Part shown: positions 16,152 to 24,551 of the stretch, one piece after another
How the letters are laid out: every line of letters starts with the position of its first letter
How positions within the stretch are numbered: the stretch's first letter is position 1
Assembly: GCF_022012415.1 (NCBI RefSeq)
Contig: NZ_JAKLTR010000023.1
Coordinates: 27,016-91,015, forward strand
Direction of reading: 5' to 3'
DNA length: 64,000 bases
Source of the DNA: Terrimonas ginsenosidimutans
GTDB taxonomy: Bacteria; Bacteroidota; Bacteroidia; Chitinophagales; Chitinophagaceae
The notes under the pieces: generated by a model
Told to the model about the DNA's origin: nothing
Databases searched by the model: none
Seen by the model: the letters and a program-made list of their open reading frames with translations, nothing else
Program-made: the position numbers and the translations under genes

Positions 16152-17429
16152 TTAATCAACCCGTTTATGAATATTAAGCCATCGCGGTTCTTTATGTAGT
16201 ATGTTGAACGAAGGTTGTTGCAATAATTGTTTTTTGTTTAAACTGCTTCTAAGAAATAGCAGATCTAAAAAGTCTAATGCTATACTTTTATATTTTTCAT
16301 CTTTGTTTACCATTGCAATTTTTGAAAAAATAATTGCTGCCTCAAAATTGTCTGCGTTACTCATGCCGCCTAAAAACGTAGAGGCACTATTATAAAAGTC
16401 ATATACTTTTTGAAACTCATTTTTTTCATAGCTATATTTTGCACTATCGATAAGTAGTTGCACCTGTGCCTTGTAATCAGCGTCGTTTGCGGTTGATTTG
16501 TCCATACTTATGTTATGATAGTCGAATCCATAAGTTAGTGCATAGATTTTTAATGGTATTAGTCCAATTTTTTGTCTTCGCTCATCTGTCATGTATTCTT
16601 CTGCAATAGGTCTAAATGCAGAAGCTTTACCATTACTCGTCCATTCTACCTGAGTTCCATAACGTTGTTTATAATTGAGGTTGCATTGAACCCTGTCAAA
16701 TAGGAAAGCGTAATTCTCCATATTGATTTCTTTCGTTCCATTTAACTTTTCCATGGCGCTCAGGGCCGTTTGCTGAAACAAAACATCCTGGTCTGCATGT
16801 TGAACGATCAGCCATAAATTATTTTGCCCATCTTTCCCTATCTGTGATATTTTGGGCCATCCATATTGAATGATGATTTCTTTTGCTCTGTTCATATTCC
16901 GCAGATCGGATCTCATGATCTGCTCGTTGATACTCTTTTTTACACTATCATTTTTGGCCTGGACTTTTTGGTATCTGAGTTTTTGGTCAAACAATGCCAT
17001 TAAGTTGATTTCTTTGCGCAGCGCAGGCAGCGCCAGGGTCTTCTCATATCGGCTATCCGCTGAAGACGCTGCTACTTGGATCGTCTTCCATTTTGTAGGA
17101 TAGATATTTTTCAATTGATCAAAGTATGGGTCAGACAGTAGCCAATCGGCCTCCGTCCACCCATTAGCGATCGAAAGTTGCAGGAATTCAAAAGCTTTAT
17201 TGGCATTACCGTCTAACGAATACATGCCTGCGGCCTTATAAGCAGTTAGTGCATCGGCTTCTTTTATTCGAAAAGCTTGGTCATAATAAGTAATCGCCTT
17301 TTTATAATCTTTCTGAAGATGTAGTAAACTGGCTTTCGCTACCAATGTTTGATAAATACTGTCCGACTGAGCATTTGAGACAGTTGAGAGAAACAAATAG
17401 CAACAAATAATTAAAAATGATTTCATCAT
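16152..17429 (-). CDS. Secreted TPR protein with DUF6624 domain
   Basis: A 425-residue exported protein with a signal peptide (to STVSNAQ, about residue 21). Next come one or two tetratricopeptide-like repeats (about 25-110: ASLLHLQKDYKKAITYYDQAF, AYKAAGMYSLDGNANKAFEFL). The central DUF6624-like region (about 135-300) has the family pattern LFDRVQCNLNYKQRYGTQ followed by RPIAEEYMTDERRQKIGL. The C-terminal part again looks helical. Function of DUF6624 is unknown. The gene is AT-rich and sits between two diverged direct repeats (15944 and 17795). After its TAA the same frame stays open for 35 more codons to 16044, so a C-terminal truncation is possible. Confidence 0.75.
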   Translation of the reverse strand: MMKSFLIICCYLFLSTVSNAQSDSIYQTLVAKASLLHLQKDYKKAITYYDQAFRIKEADALTAYKAAGMYSLDGNANKAFEFLQLSIANGWTEADWLLSDPYFDQLKNIYPTKWKTIQVAASSADSRYEKTLALPALRKEINLMALFDQKLRYQKVQAKNDSVKKSINEQIMRSDLRNMNRAKEIIIQYGWPKISQIGKDGQNNLWLIVQHADQDVLFQQTALSAMEKLNGTKEINMENYAFLFDRVQCNLNYKQRYGTQVEWTSNGKASAFRPIAEEYMTDERRQKIGLIPLKIYALTYGFDYHNISMDKSTANDADYKAQVQLLIDSAKYSYEKNEFQKVYDFYNSASTFLGGMSNADNFEAAIIFSKIAMVNKDEKYKSIALDFLDLLFLRSSLNKKQLLQQPSFNILHKEPRWLNIHKRVD

Positions 17430-17794
17430 ACTGGGTTTAGTGGAAATTCATTCAATATGACGGCACCTGAAAAGCATCAGACTAAACTGCTGCCGCTGAA
17501 TAAAGACACAAAAGTTAGAGATTGACATAACTATCTACCAGCTCGATTGTAAACAGGCTACCTAAGCCAGATTTCCCTGATCTTCTCTGTTGATTCAGAA
17601 AATTGAGAAATATTTATATGGCCTTTGTGTTTTGAAGACGCATATTATTACAAATATTTTTCGGCATTTTTACTGAAGTCGGTACCAACTATAAAAAAGC
17701 ATGCTCAATCCCTGATCTCTCTGCTATTTCTATCAAATAGGGCCTGATCTCAATAGGCATGCGTCTTTAAACCCACCTTTATTATGCTTAAGCG

Positions 17795-17820
17795 GTAAAG
17801 TGAATTTAACGAATATTAAT
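17795..17820 (+). repeat. Direct repeat, right copy
   Basis: It matches 15944-15969 at 25 of 26 positions. Confidence 0.7.
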
Positions 17821-18341
17821 ATGTGATGAATGAAATTTTTGAATAGGTAAAAGGCATATTTATTTTAGGTATTCTGACAACATATTTTTCAAAACAAAAG
17901 CAGAAAAAAAGAAAACAATCACTTTGTGGCCGGGCAAAGGTTGCGCGGTGCTATAAGTCCCGAACAGTGGCAAGGCACGAAGCCATTATGGGCGCGCAGC
18001 ATCCTGCCGGGCACTACCCTGGCTGCCTTTTGGCTCTCACCAAAGAGAAAGCTGTGAATAAATAATACCTTAGCAACTATTGAGCTTCTTTGATTGGAAG
18101 CCGTTTAGGATTGCATCAGAGGATGGGGGGAAAGTGTGACTTGTTTTATGTAACTGTTCAGCGGATAGTTGCCCTCAGAAACAAGGATATCCTAAATTTT
18201 ATTTGAAGATGACCATGTTGCATCGGCACGTAATCTTTTTAAATGTAGCTAAACACGCTAATTCATCCTTCAGAAAAAAACACTCAAAAAACTTTTTCCC
18301 CCTCCTTTTTCCCATCTTTTTCCTCTTTCCTCTCTTAGCCT

Positions 18342-18349
18342 TAGTTTTG
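18342..18349 (+). promoter_or_regulatory. -7 box six bases before the arginase-fold gene
   Basis: TAGTTTTG matches TAnnTTTG exactly and ends 6 bases before the ATG at 18356. It decides the start against the longer in-frame extension from 18203. Confidence 0.6.
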
Positions 18350-18355
18350 CAGGAT

Positions 18356-19492
18356 ATGTCAGACTATCTTCATCTCACCGACTTCCTCTCTCCCATCAAC
18401 CTGCATGAAATATCGCAGGATGAAGGCTATAAAGACGGGCAGTTCGGTCATATTTTATCTGTATACGATGGCGAAATGCCGGATCTGGATGATATTCAAA
18501 TTGTAATTGTAGGCTGTGGTGAACAGCGGGGGAGCGGTATGATCGGCTCTGAAAACCGTGCCCCGGATACCATCAGGCGTCATTTCTACCAATTATATTA
18601 CTGGCACACTGATATAAAAATTGCGGATATCGGAAATCTGCAGCCCGGTGCCTCATTTGCCGACTCCTACGCTGCCTTGAAAACGGTGATCAAGGAATTG
18701 AATGACGATGGCAAGCTTGTGGTAGTCCTGGGGGGATCACATGATCTTACCCTTGCACAGTATCATGCCAATGCCGACAAAAAGAGACAGGTGGAAGCGT
18801 CGGTGGTGGATGCGTTGATCGACCTAGATATGACTTCTCCTTTCCGCAATCAGAACTTCCTGATGGAAATGCTTACCGGCGAACCGAATTACATGCGTCA
18901 TTACAATCATATCGGTTTCCAAAGTTACTATGTACATCCGCGCATGCTGGAAACGATGGATAAACTGCGCTTTGACTGCTATCGGGTAGGTCATGTAAAA
19001 GAAACCATCGAAGAAATGGAGCCGGTGATCCGCAACAGCAACATATTCTCCTTTGACATTTCTTCCATTGCCAACGCCTATGCTCCGGCAAATAATACCT
19101 CTCCAAATGGATTCAACGGGGAAGAATCGTGCATCCTGATGCAATACGCCGGCATGAGCCCGAATGTCGGAAGCGTTGGTATTTACGGTTACCAGGCACA
19201 GAATGACCGTGATGAACTCACGGCGCGGCAGATCAGCCAGATGCTCTGGTATCTGCTGGATGGAAGAAGCCGTGGCCGCAGGGAAGCGCTGTTGGAGCAG
19301 CGCGATTCCTTCAATGAGTATCACACCGCTTTTGCTGAGGTAGAAACCGTATTCCTTCAAAGCAAAAAAACGGGCAGATGGTGGATGCAATTACCCGATA
19401 AAAAGTACATTGCCTGCAGTTATAAAGATTATCTGCTCGCCAGCAGCAACGAGATCCCTGAAAGATGGATGCGTGCTCAGGAAAGAGGATAG
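18356..19492 (+). CDS. Arginase-fold (formimidoylglutamase-like) protein
   Basis: A 378-residue member of the arginase/agmatinase/HutG superfamily. It starts at MSDYLHLTDF; upstream in-frame codons translate a hydrophobic stretch that overlaps the promoter. The first metal motif VVLGGSHDLTLAQ is intact. The second, normally DAHxD, reads VDALIDLDMTSPF, and the third, normally SxDxDxxDP, reads FSFDISSIANAYAPA, so several usual manganese ligands are replaced. Bacteroidota carry a HutG-like subfamily of this kind, often annotated formimidoylglutamase, but with these changes activity is uncertain. No other histidine-degradation gene (hutH, hutU, hutI) is present in the window. Confidence 0.8.
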   Translation: MSDYLHLTDFLSPINLHEISQDEGYKDGQFGHILSVYDGEMPDLDDIQIVIVGCGEQRGSGMIGSENRAPDTIRRHFYQLYYWHTDIKIADIGNLQPGASFADSYAALKTVIKELNDDGKLVVVLGGSHDLTLAQYHANADKKRQVEASVVDALIDLDMTSPFRNQNFLMEMLTGEPNYMRHYNHIGFQSYYVHPRMLETMDKLRFDCYRVGHVKETIEEMEPVIRNSNIFSFDISSIANAYAPANNTSPNGFNGEESCILMQYAGMSPNVGSVGIYGYQAQNDRDELTARQISQMLWYLLDGRSRGRREALLEQRDSFNEYHTAFAEVETVFLQSKKTGRWWMQLPDKKYIACSYKDYLLASSNEIPERWMRAQERG

Positions 19493-19569
19493 CAGGGAGT
19501 TGGAACACTTCGTCCACTGTCATCTTAAAAAAACCTTGTCACGATCAGCGTTAAAATATCTAACTCATG

Positions 19570-20622
19570 ATGAACAGAACAACGATCATAAAAGCCGGTA
19601 TCTGCTCTTACGGCATGAGCGGCAAACTTTTTCATGCACCATTCATCAATGCTCATCCGGGTTTCGAATTGTCAGCAATTGTGGAAAGGAGTAAGAATGA
19701 ATCAAGGGAGAGATATCCTGAGTCGAAACTGGTGCGAGCTGTGGATGAGTTGTTTGAAGATGATTCATTACAATTGATCATCGTAAATACGCCTGTTCAA
19801 ACGCATTTCGACTATGCAAAAAAAGCACTGCTCAAGGGCAAGCATGTGATAGTGGAAAAACCTTTTACTGTAACATCGGCACAGGCGCAGGAGTTGACCG
19901 ATCTTGCCCATTCGCAGAACGTTCATCTTTTTGTATATCAGAATCGCCGCTATGATGGAGATTTCCTTGCGGTGAAAGAAGTGGTTCAATCAAAACTGAT
20001 TGGTGATATAAAAGAGGCGGAGATCCGTTACGATCGTTATCGTCCGGAGATCAGCCCGAAAGTGCATAAAGAATCAGATCTGCCCGGTGCAGGGATCTCG
20101 TATGACCTGGGAGCCCACCTGGCGGATCAGGCATTGCAATTGTTTGGCTGGCCACAAGCAGTATTTGCGGATATGATGGCGATGCGTGATAAAAGTCCGG
20201 TGGATGATTATGTAGAGATCATTTTATATTATGCGGCACATCGTGTGCGGCTAAAAGCCTCCTGCTTTGTAAAGGAACCGGTACAGGAATATATCTTTAA
20301 CGGGAGCCTGGGAACGTTCCTGCAAAAACGCTCTGATCTGCAGGAAACAATGCTGCTCAAAGGCGTGAAGCCTTCTGTTGAATCATGGTGCCCGGCGCCG
20401 GATAAACCAGATGGATTTCTTCACACAACCGTTGATGGTAAAGACATCCGTGAAGAAAGGACCGCTGTGCCGGGTAATTATATGAACTACTTCGAAGACG
20501 TGTACCAGGCATTGGTGAATGGCGCGCCAAATCCGGTTCCGGGGGAAGACGGAGTAAGATCCATACGGCTTATTGAAGCGGCGAAAGAAAGCGCCAGAGA
20601 GGGAAAGGTCGTCAAAGTTTAG
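19570..20622 (+). CDS. Gfo/Idh/MocA-family oxidoreductase
   Basis: A 350-residue NAD(P)-dependent enzyme. The N-terminal Rossmann domain starts with IKAGICSYGMSGKLFHAPF, a variant of GxGxxG with a Ser-Tyr-Gly turn, and carries the family motif HVIVEKPFT at about residue 95, whose Lys is catalytic. The C-terminal alpha/beta domain contains DLPGAGISYDLGAHLADQAL, typical of the inositol/glucose-fructose oxidoreductase fold. The second of two adjacent ATGs (19570) is used; either is possible. Substrate unknown, probably a sugar or polyol. It lies 38 bases upstream of the D,D-carboxypeptidase gene and may be co-transcribed with it. Confidence 0.88.
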   Translation: MNRTTIIKAGICSYGMSGKLFHAPFINAHPGFELSAIVERSKNESRERYPESKLVRAVDELFEDDSLQLIIVNTPVQTHFDYAKKALLKGKHVIVEKPFTVTSAQAQELTDLAHSQNVHLFVYQNRRYDGDFLAVKEVVQSKLIGDIKEAEIRYDRYRPEISPKVHKESDLPGAGISYDLGAHLADQALQLFGWPQAVFADMMAMRDKSPVDDYVEIILYYAAHRVRLKASCFVKEPVQEYIFNGSLGTFLQKRSDLQETMLLKGVKPSVESWCPAPDKPDGFLHTTVDGKDIREERTAVPGNYMNYFEDVYQALVNGAPNPVPGEDGVRSIRLIEAAKESAREGKVVKV

Positions 20623-20659
20623 GATCACAAAGAATACTGAGTTGATAAACTATCTGCTG

Positions 20660-21955
20660 ATGAGATCACAACCAAAGTTCACAAGGAAGTATGGGTGGAT
20701 ATTATTGCCTTTTTTTCTTTTTTCATGTAGCTCTTCAAAAGTCTTTCGCTCTGCTAAACAGGATCTTTTAAACGAAAACGTTATTGGATCGGCGCACATC
20801 GGAATTTCTATTTATGATGTAGATTCCCGTAAGTTTATTTTTGACCATGATGGCGATAAATATTTCGTACCTGCCAGCAATACAAAGATACCTGCGTGCT
20901 ATGCAGCTATGAAATACCTCGGGAACAAGTTGCCAGTATTTATTTATGAAGAAAAAGGAAAGGATACTATCGTAATTCAGGGGATGGGCAATCCTGATTT
21001 TCTTCACCCGGATTTTAAAGACCAGGAAGCGTTCAGTTTTTTAAAAAAATATCGCCATATCATACTTTCCCATCAGAACTTCGATGATTTTTTGGGAAAT
21101 GGATGGGCATGGAATGACTACATGGAACCTTATATGGCAAACCGTGGAGAACTTCCTTTATACGGCAATATTGTTTTCGCTAAATGGAAAAACGGCAGCT
21201 TGCACGTCATCCCTTCGTATTTTAAAAAGAACGAGGTGCCGCCGAACGATTTAAAGCCGGCGTTTGACGTTATGAAAGGGTTTCAACTTAATCATTTCTT
21301 TTTCATACCCGGCACGAAGACCTCTGCTGAAATACCTTTTACACCTGATATCGAAGACCTTGCAGCTTTATTAGCCGATACATTACATGTCAGTGTTGAG
21401 CCGCAGATCAGGCAAATGGGTAAGACGGCTGCATATTTCAGATCAAGATCCGTTGATTCCGTACTTGCTCCCATGATGCATCGCAGCGATAACTTCTTCG
21501 CGGAACAAATGCTGCTGATGGTAAGCCAGCAACTACTCGGTAAAATGAACGATGCTGACATCATAGACACTTTGCTGAAAACAGACCTCGCCACTCTTCC
21601 CCAAAAACCAAAATGGGTTGACGGGTCAGGATTGAGCCGCTATAATTTATTTACACCGCAGGATTTTGTAATGATCCTTGATAAGATGCGGTCGGAGTTC
21701 GGCATGGAAAGGATCAAAACCATTTTCCCTACCGGCGGCGAAGGAACGATCAGCAGCTATTACCAGGAAGAGAAAGGGCAGATCTTTGCAAAAACAGGTA
21801 CGCTTTCCGGGGTGGTTGCCCTGAGTGGTTACCTGTATACAAAAAAAGGAAAGCTCTTATTGTTCTCTGTGCTGGTTAATAATCATAACGGATCGGCAAC
21901 AGATGTGAGAAGAGCTGTTGAAAGATTTATTCGTAAAACACGAAGCATTAAATAG
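20660..21955 (+). CDS. dacB: D-alanyl-D-alanine carboxypeptidase/endopeptidase (PBP4 type)
   Basis: A 431-residue peptidase family S13 penicillin-binding protein that trims or cleaves peptidoglycan cross-links. The catalytic triad of motifs is present: SxxK in PASNTKIPA (about residue 72), SxN in RSDNFFAEQ and KTG in FAKTGTLSGVVALSG. The N-terminus is a lipoprotein signal with FLFSCSSS, so the enzyme should be membrane-anchored in the periplasm; E. coli PBP4 is soluble. The ATG at 20660 gives a clean signal peptide, whereas the longer frame from 20573 overlaps the preceding gene. The large insert usual between the SxxK and SxN motifs is present. Confidence 0.92.
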   Translation: MRSQPKFTRKYGWILLPFFLFSCSSSKVFRSAKQDLLNENVIGSAHIGISIYDVDSRKFIFDHDGDKYFVPASNTKIPACYAAMKYLGNKLPVFIYEEKGKDTIVIQGMGNPDFLHPDFKDQEAFSFLKKYRHIILSHQNFDDFLGNGWAWNDYMEPYMANRGELPLYGNIVFAKWKNGSLHVIPSYFKKNEVPPNDLKPAFDVMKGFQLNHFFFIPGTKTSAEIPFTPDIEDLAALLADTLHVSVEPQIRQMGKTAAYFRSRSVDSVLAPMMHRSDNFFAEQMLLMVSQQLLGKMNDADIIDTLLKTDLATLPQKPKWVDGSGLSRYNLFTPQDFVMILDKMRSEFGMERIKTIFPTGGEGTISSYYQEEKGQIFAKTGTLSGVVALSGYLYTKKGKLLLFSVLVNNHNGSATDVRRAVERFIRKTRSIK

Positions 21956-21994
21956 CCGCAACCTCTTCTACATAATTAAGCTTGCATGCCCGCC

Positions 21995-22085
21995 GCGTTA
22001 AGGAGTTGAATCAATTTTATTGACGCAGAAAGACTTGGCGTCCTTTGCGGTTACTTTGCTGGCTTTGCGATACTTCAACGCAGAT
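21995..22085. repeat. Degenerate GCAAAG-family copy
   Basis: The right half (22037-22080, GGCGTCCTTTGCGGTTACTT and GGCTTTGCGATACTTCAACG) matches the right arm at 33123-33162. The left half (GCGTTAAGGAGTTGAATCAA) is strongly decayed, so the palindrome is mostly lost. Confidence 0.6.
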
Positions 22086-22178
22086 CCTGATGTCAGGAAT
22101 CGAACCTCTTTGAAAAATTCTTCTTCCCGCCCCCAACCCTTTTCCTTTTCTCCCTGTATATGATCCCAAAGATCTTTT

Positions 22179-23966
22179 ATGAAACGATCATATATCATCC
22201 TTTTTGCCCTACTATCTGTCCTTTCCTTTAACTGCCAGAAAGAAACAAGTGCCGACGGATTTGGCGACACACCCGGCGTCGACTCGAAAGATCCCATCAC
22301 TGCCACTGTACAGGGAAATGTAATTGACGAGAATGGCGCAGCTGCTTCCGGCGTATCCATCAAAGTGGGCAATACGATGGTGCAAACCGATTCAAAAGGT
22401 TATTTCCGGATCATCAATGCCTCCCTTGATAAAATAGCCTCACTGGTAACAGCAGATAAGTCAGGATACTTCAAATCGTATAGAACATTTCAGGCAACAG
22501 ATGCTGCAAATCATATCAGGATAAAACTGGTAAAAAGAAAACTTGCCGGAACTATCGGTGCCTCCGGTGGTGAAGTAACGCTTGCCAACGGATCAAAGGT
22601 CTCGCTTCCTGCAGGCGCTGTAATAAAGGCTGCCGGCGGAACTTATGCAGGTGATGTGCGTGTTTATGCTGCTTATATTGATCCTACGGCGAATGATATA
22701 GGTGATGCTGTTCCCGGTTCATTCATGGCAGATAATGCCGGAGGTGATCGCGTGATCCTCGCCTCTTATGGAATGATGGCCGTAGAGCTTGAATCTGTTG
22801 CGTCAGAAAAATTACAGATCGCAGAAGGGAAAGAGGCGGTACTGACAATGCCGATACCGGCGTCATTACAAACCAGCGCACCGGCATCCATCAGCCTTTG
22901 GTATGTGAACGAAGAAACGGGTGTATGGAAAGAAGAAGGAAAAGCCGACCGTTCCGGCAATACCTACACGGGACGAGTAAAACATTTTTCTTTCTGGAAC
23001 TGTGATATCGGCTTGCCAACCGTCACACTTACACTTTCGCTGAAAAACGAAAAGGGACTGCCGCTCGTCCATACTGCCGTACGCCTGAAGGGAACGGCGA
23101 ACGGTGCTTTGACACAAGGCCATGGATTTACCGATTCACTCGGAAGCGTAAGCGGGCTGGTGCTTGCCGGTCAGCTGCTCACACTGGAAGTTTTAAACGA
23201 CCAGTGCAATAGCGTTGCATACACGACAACAGTCGGGCCATTCAAAACAAATACTGACATCGGAACTATTACTATTCCGTCAGTCGCTGCTTCTGTCTTA
23301 ACGATCAGGGGAAAAGTGCTCAACTGTTCAGGCGTCACTATTGCAAATGGCACTGCAATGATCAGTGTGGAGAACGCGAGCTATTACGTAAGCACAGATC
23401 AGCAGGGTGAATTCTCAATGGCCTATATAAAATGCGGAAACAATGCACAGGCCGTATCGATCATAGGAATTGATAACGGAGCAATGCAACAGGGCACTGC
23501 CGTAAGCTTCAACACAGGAACATCACTGGAGTTGAATGCCGGTAATGTAGTTGCTTGTGGAGTCTCCGCTACTCAATTTGTAAACTATACAATAGATGGA
23601 GTGAGTTATCAGCTGAATAATTTCAATGCTGCAGATTCATTCACTCATTATGTTTTCCCAATGCAGCAACCCGCAACCGAAGTTGGTCACAGTATGGGAG
23701 CGTCTAATCTGGCAACAGGCAGATTGCTGTGGTTGTCATTCATCAGCCCGGGAGCAGCGGCGGGTACTTATCCCCTTGGCCGTTTATCTGTAAATCAGTA
23801 TGGCAACACAAGTGTGATCAGCCCTGCAACCGTTTCTGTAACGAAATATCCACAGGTCATCGGGCAGTATATCGAAGGTACTTTCACGGGCAGTTTCCGC
23901 GATTCGGTAGGCCAGGATCCGGTCCATAGAATAAACGGCAGCTTCAGATTGAGAAGACAACAGTGA
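22179..23966 (+). CDS. Large lipoprotein with carboxypeptidase-like regulatory domains
   Basis: A 595-residue surface or periplasmic lipoprotein; the lipobox is LSFNC with Cys19. A carboxypeptidase D regulatory-like domain lies at about 45-105 (VQGNVIDENGAAASGVSIKV). Next is a GASGGEVTLANGSKVSLPAG segment that resembles the ZU5/auto-proteolytic-adjacent beta domain seen in large surface proteins. Further Ig-like or regulatory domains follow at about 285-450 (second domain TIRGKVLNCSGVTIANGT), with a C-terminal beta-rich region. No catalytic residues are visible. It is followed after 39 bases by an ECF sigma factor gene and probably starts that operon. Confidence 0.72.
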   Translation: MKRSYIILFALLSVLSFNCQKETSADGFGDTPGVDSKDPITATVQGNVIDENGAAASGVSIKVGNTMVQTDSKGYFRIINASLDKIASLVTADKSGYFKSYRTFQATDAANHIRIKLVKRKLAGTIGASGGEVTLANGSKVSLPAGAVIKAAGGTYAGDVRVYAAYIDPTANDIGDAVPGSFMADNAGGDRVILASYGMMAVELESVASEKLQIAEGKEAVLTMPIPASLQTSAPASISLWYVNEETGVWKEEGKADRSGNTYTGRVKHFSFWNCDIGLPTVTLTLSLKNEKGLPLVHTAVRLKGTANGALTQGHGFTDSLGSVSGLVLAGQLLTLEVLNDQCNSVAYTTTVGPFKTNTDIGTITIPSVAASVLTIRGKVLNCSGVTIANGTAMISVENASYYVSTDQQGEFSMAYIKCGNNAQAVSIIGIDNGAMQQGTAVSFNTGTSLELNAGNVVACGVSATQFVNYTIDGVSYQLNNFNAADSFTHYVFPMQQPATEVGHSMGASNLATGRLLWLSFISPGAAAGTYPLGRLSVNQYGNTSVISPATVSVTKYPQVIGQYIEGTFTGSFRDSVGQDPVHRINGSFRLRRQQ

Positions 23967-24005
23967 AAAGACGTATTTTGGTGCCTCGGAAAACACAAAC
24001 CCTTA

Positions 24006-24551
24006 TTGCATCACGGCGGAGAGAATATAAATAGCATCATCAGCGGTTGCAGAAATAACGATCGCAGGTCCCAGGAGCTCTTGTACAGGAATTTCTATGG
24101 GGCCATGATGTCTTTTTGTCTGCGCTATACGCAAAATGAACAGGATGCGCTCGAAGTTTTGAACACTGGTTTTTATAAAGTCTTTAAGAATATACACCAG
24201 TACGATGAGCAGAAGGCAGCGCTTTATACCTGGATCCGCACAATAGTGTTGAACACCTGTATCGATTTTATAAAAACTAAAAACGGGCGAATAGTACAGC
24301 AGGAACTGGATCAGGCGGCAGGTGTTGACCTGTCGCCTGAGGTGTTTAGTAAGATGTCTTCGGAAGAAATACTCCGTGTCATACGTAAGCTGCCACCTGC
24401 AACCCAGACCGTTTTCAATTTGTATGTAATGGAAGGGTATGCGCACAGGGAAATAGCGCAGCTTCTCCAGATCAGCGAAGGAACCAGCAAATGGCATCTC
24501 AGCGAAGCCCGTAAACAATTAAAAACAATGATCCGCCAGTTGAATGAGTGA
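24006..24551 (+). CDS. ECF-type RNA polymerase sigma factor
   Basis: A 181-residue sigma-70 family extracytoplasmic-function factor. Region 2 (about 20-85) includes ELLYRNFYGAMMSFCLRY, QDALEVLNTGFYKVFKNI and the YTWIRTIVLNTCIDF helix. Region 4 (about 120-175) contains LPPATQTVFNLYVMEGYAHR and the helix-turn-helix AQLLQISEGTSKWHLSEARK. The start is TTG at 24006: an in-frame TGA lies at 23964 and no ATG exists before region 2. Its stop overlaps the ATG of the next gene by 8 bases, a sign of translational coupling with a likely anti-sigma partner. Confidence 0.88.
   Translation: MHHGGENINSIISGCRNNDRRSQELLYRNFYGAMMSFCLRYTQNEQDALEVLNTGFYKVFKNIHQYDEQKAALYTWIRTIVLNTCIDFIKTKNGRIVQQELDQAAGVDLSPEVFSKMSSEEILRVIRKLPPATQTVFNLYVMEGYAHREIAQLLQISEGTSKWHLSEARKQLKTMIRQLNE

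Larger units (their letters stand above)
17430..18355. other. Long AT-rich gap with a GC-rich patch
   Basis: No complete gene is visible. The gap contains the right direct repeat (17795-17820) and an abrupt GC-rich patch at 17923-18057. In one plus-strand frame the patch reads as plausible protein (GAISPEQWQGTKPLWA, then LPGTTLAAFWLSPKRKL and a stop) but has no start codon. It may be a gene relic or a structured RNA. The ATG-initiated frame from 18203 to 18355 is the untranslated or chance extension of the arginase-fold gene. Confidence 0.5.

Noticed and set aside
18203..18355. N-terminal extension of the arginase-fold protein with a hydrophobic segment
   Set aside because: The -7 box at 18342-18349 and family starts place the ATG at 18356; the extension would make a cytosolic enzyme membrane-bound.
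22094..22110. tRNA-like T-loop sequence (GGTTCGATTCC on the minus strand)
   Set aside because: The T-stem does not close and no D-arm, anticodon arm or acceptor stem can be formed around it.
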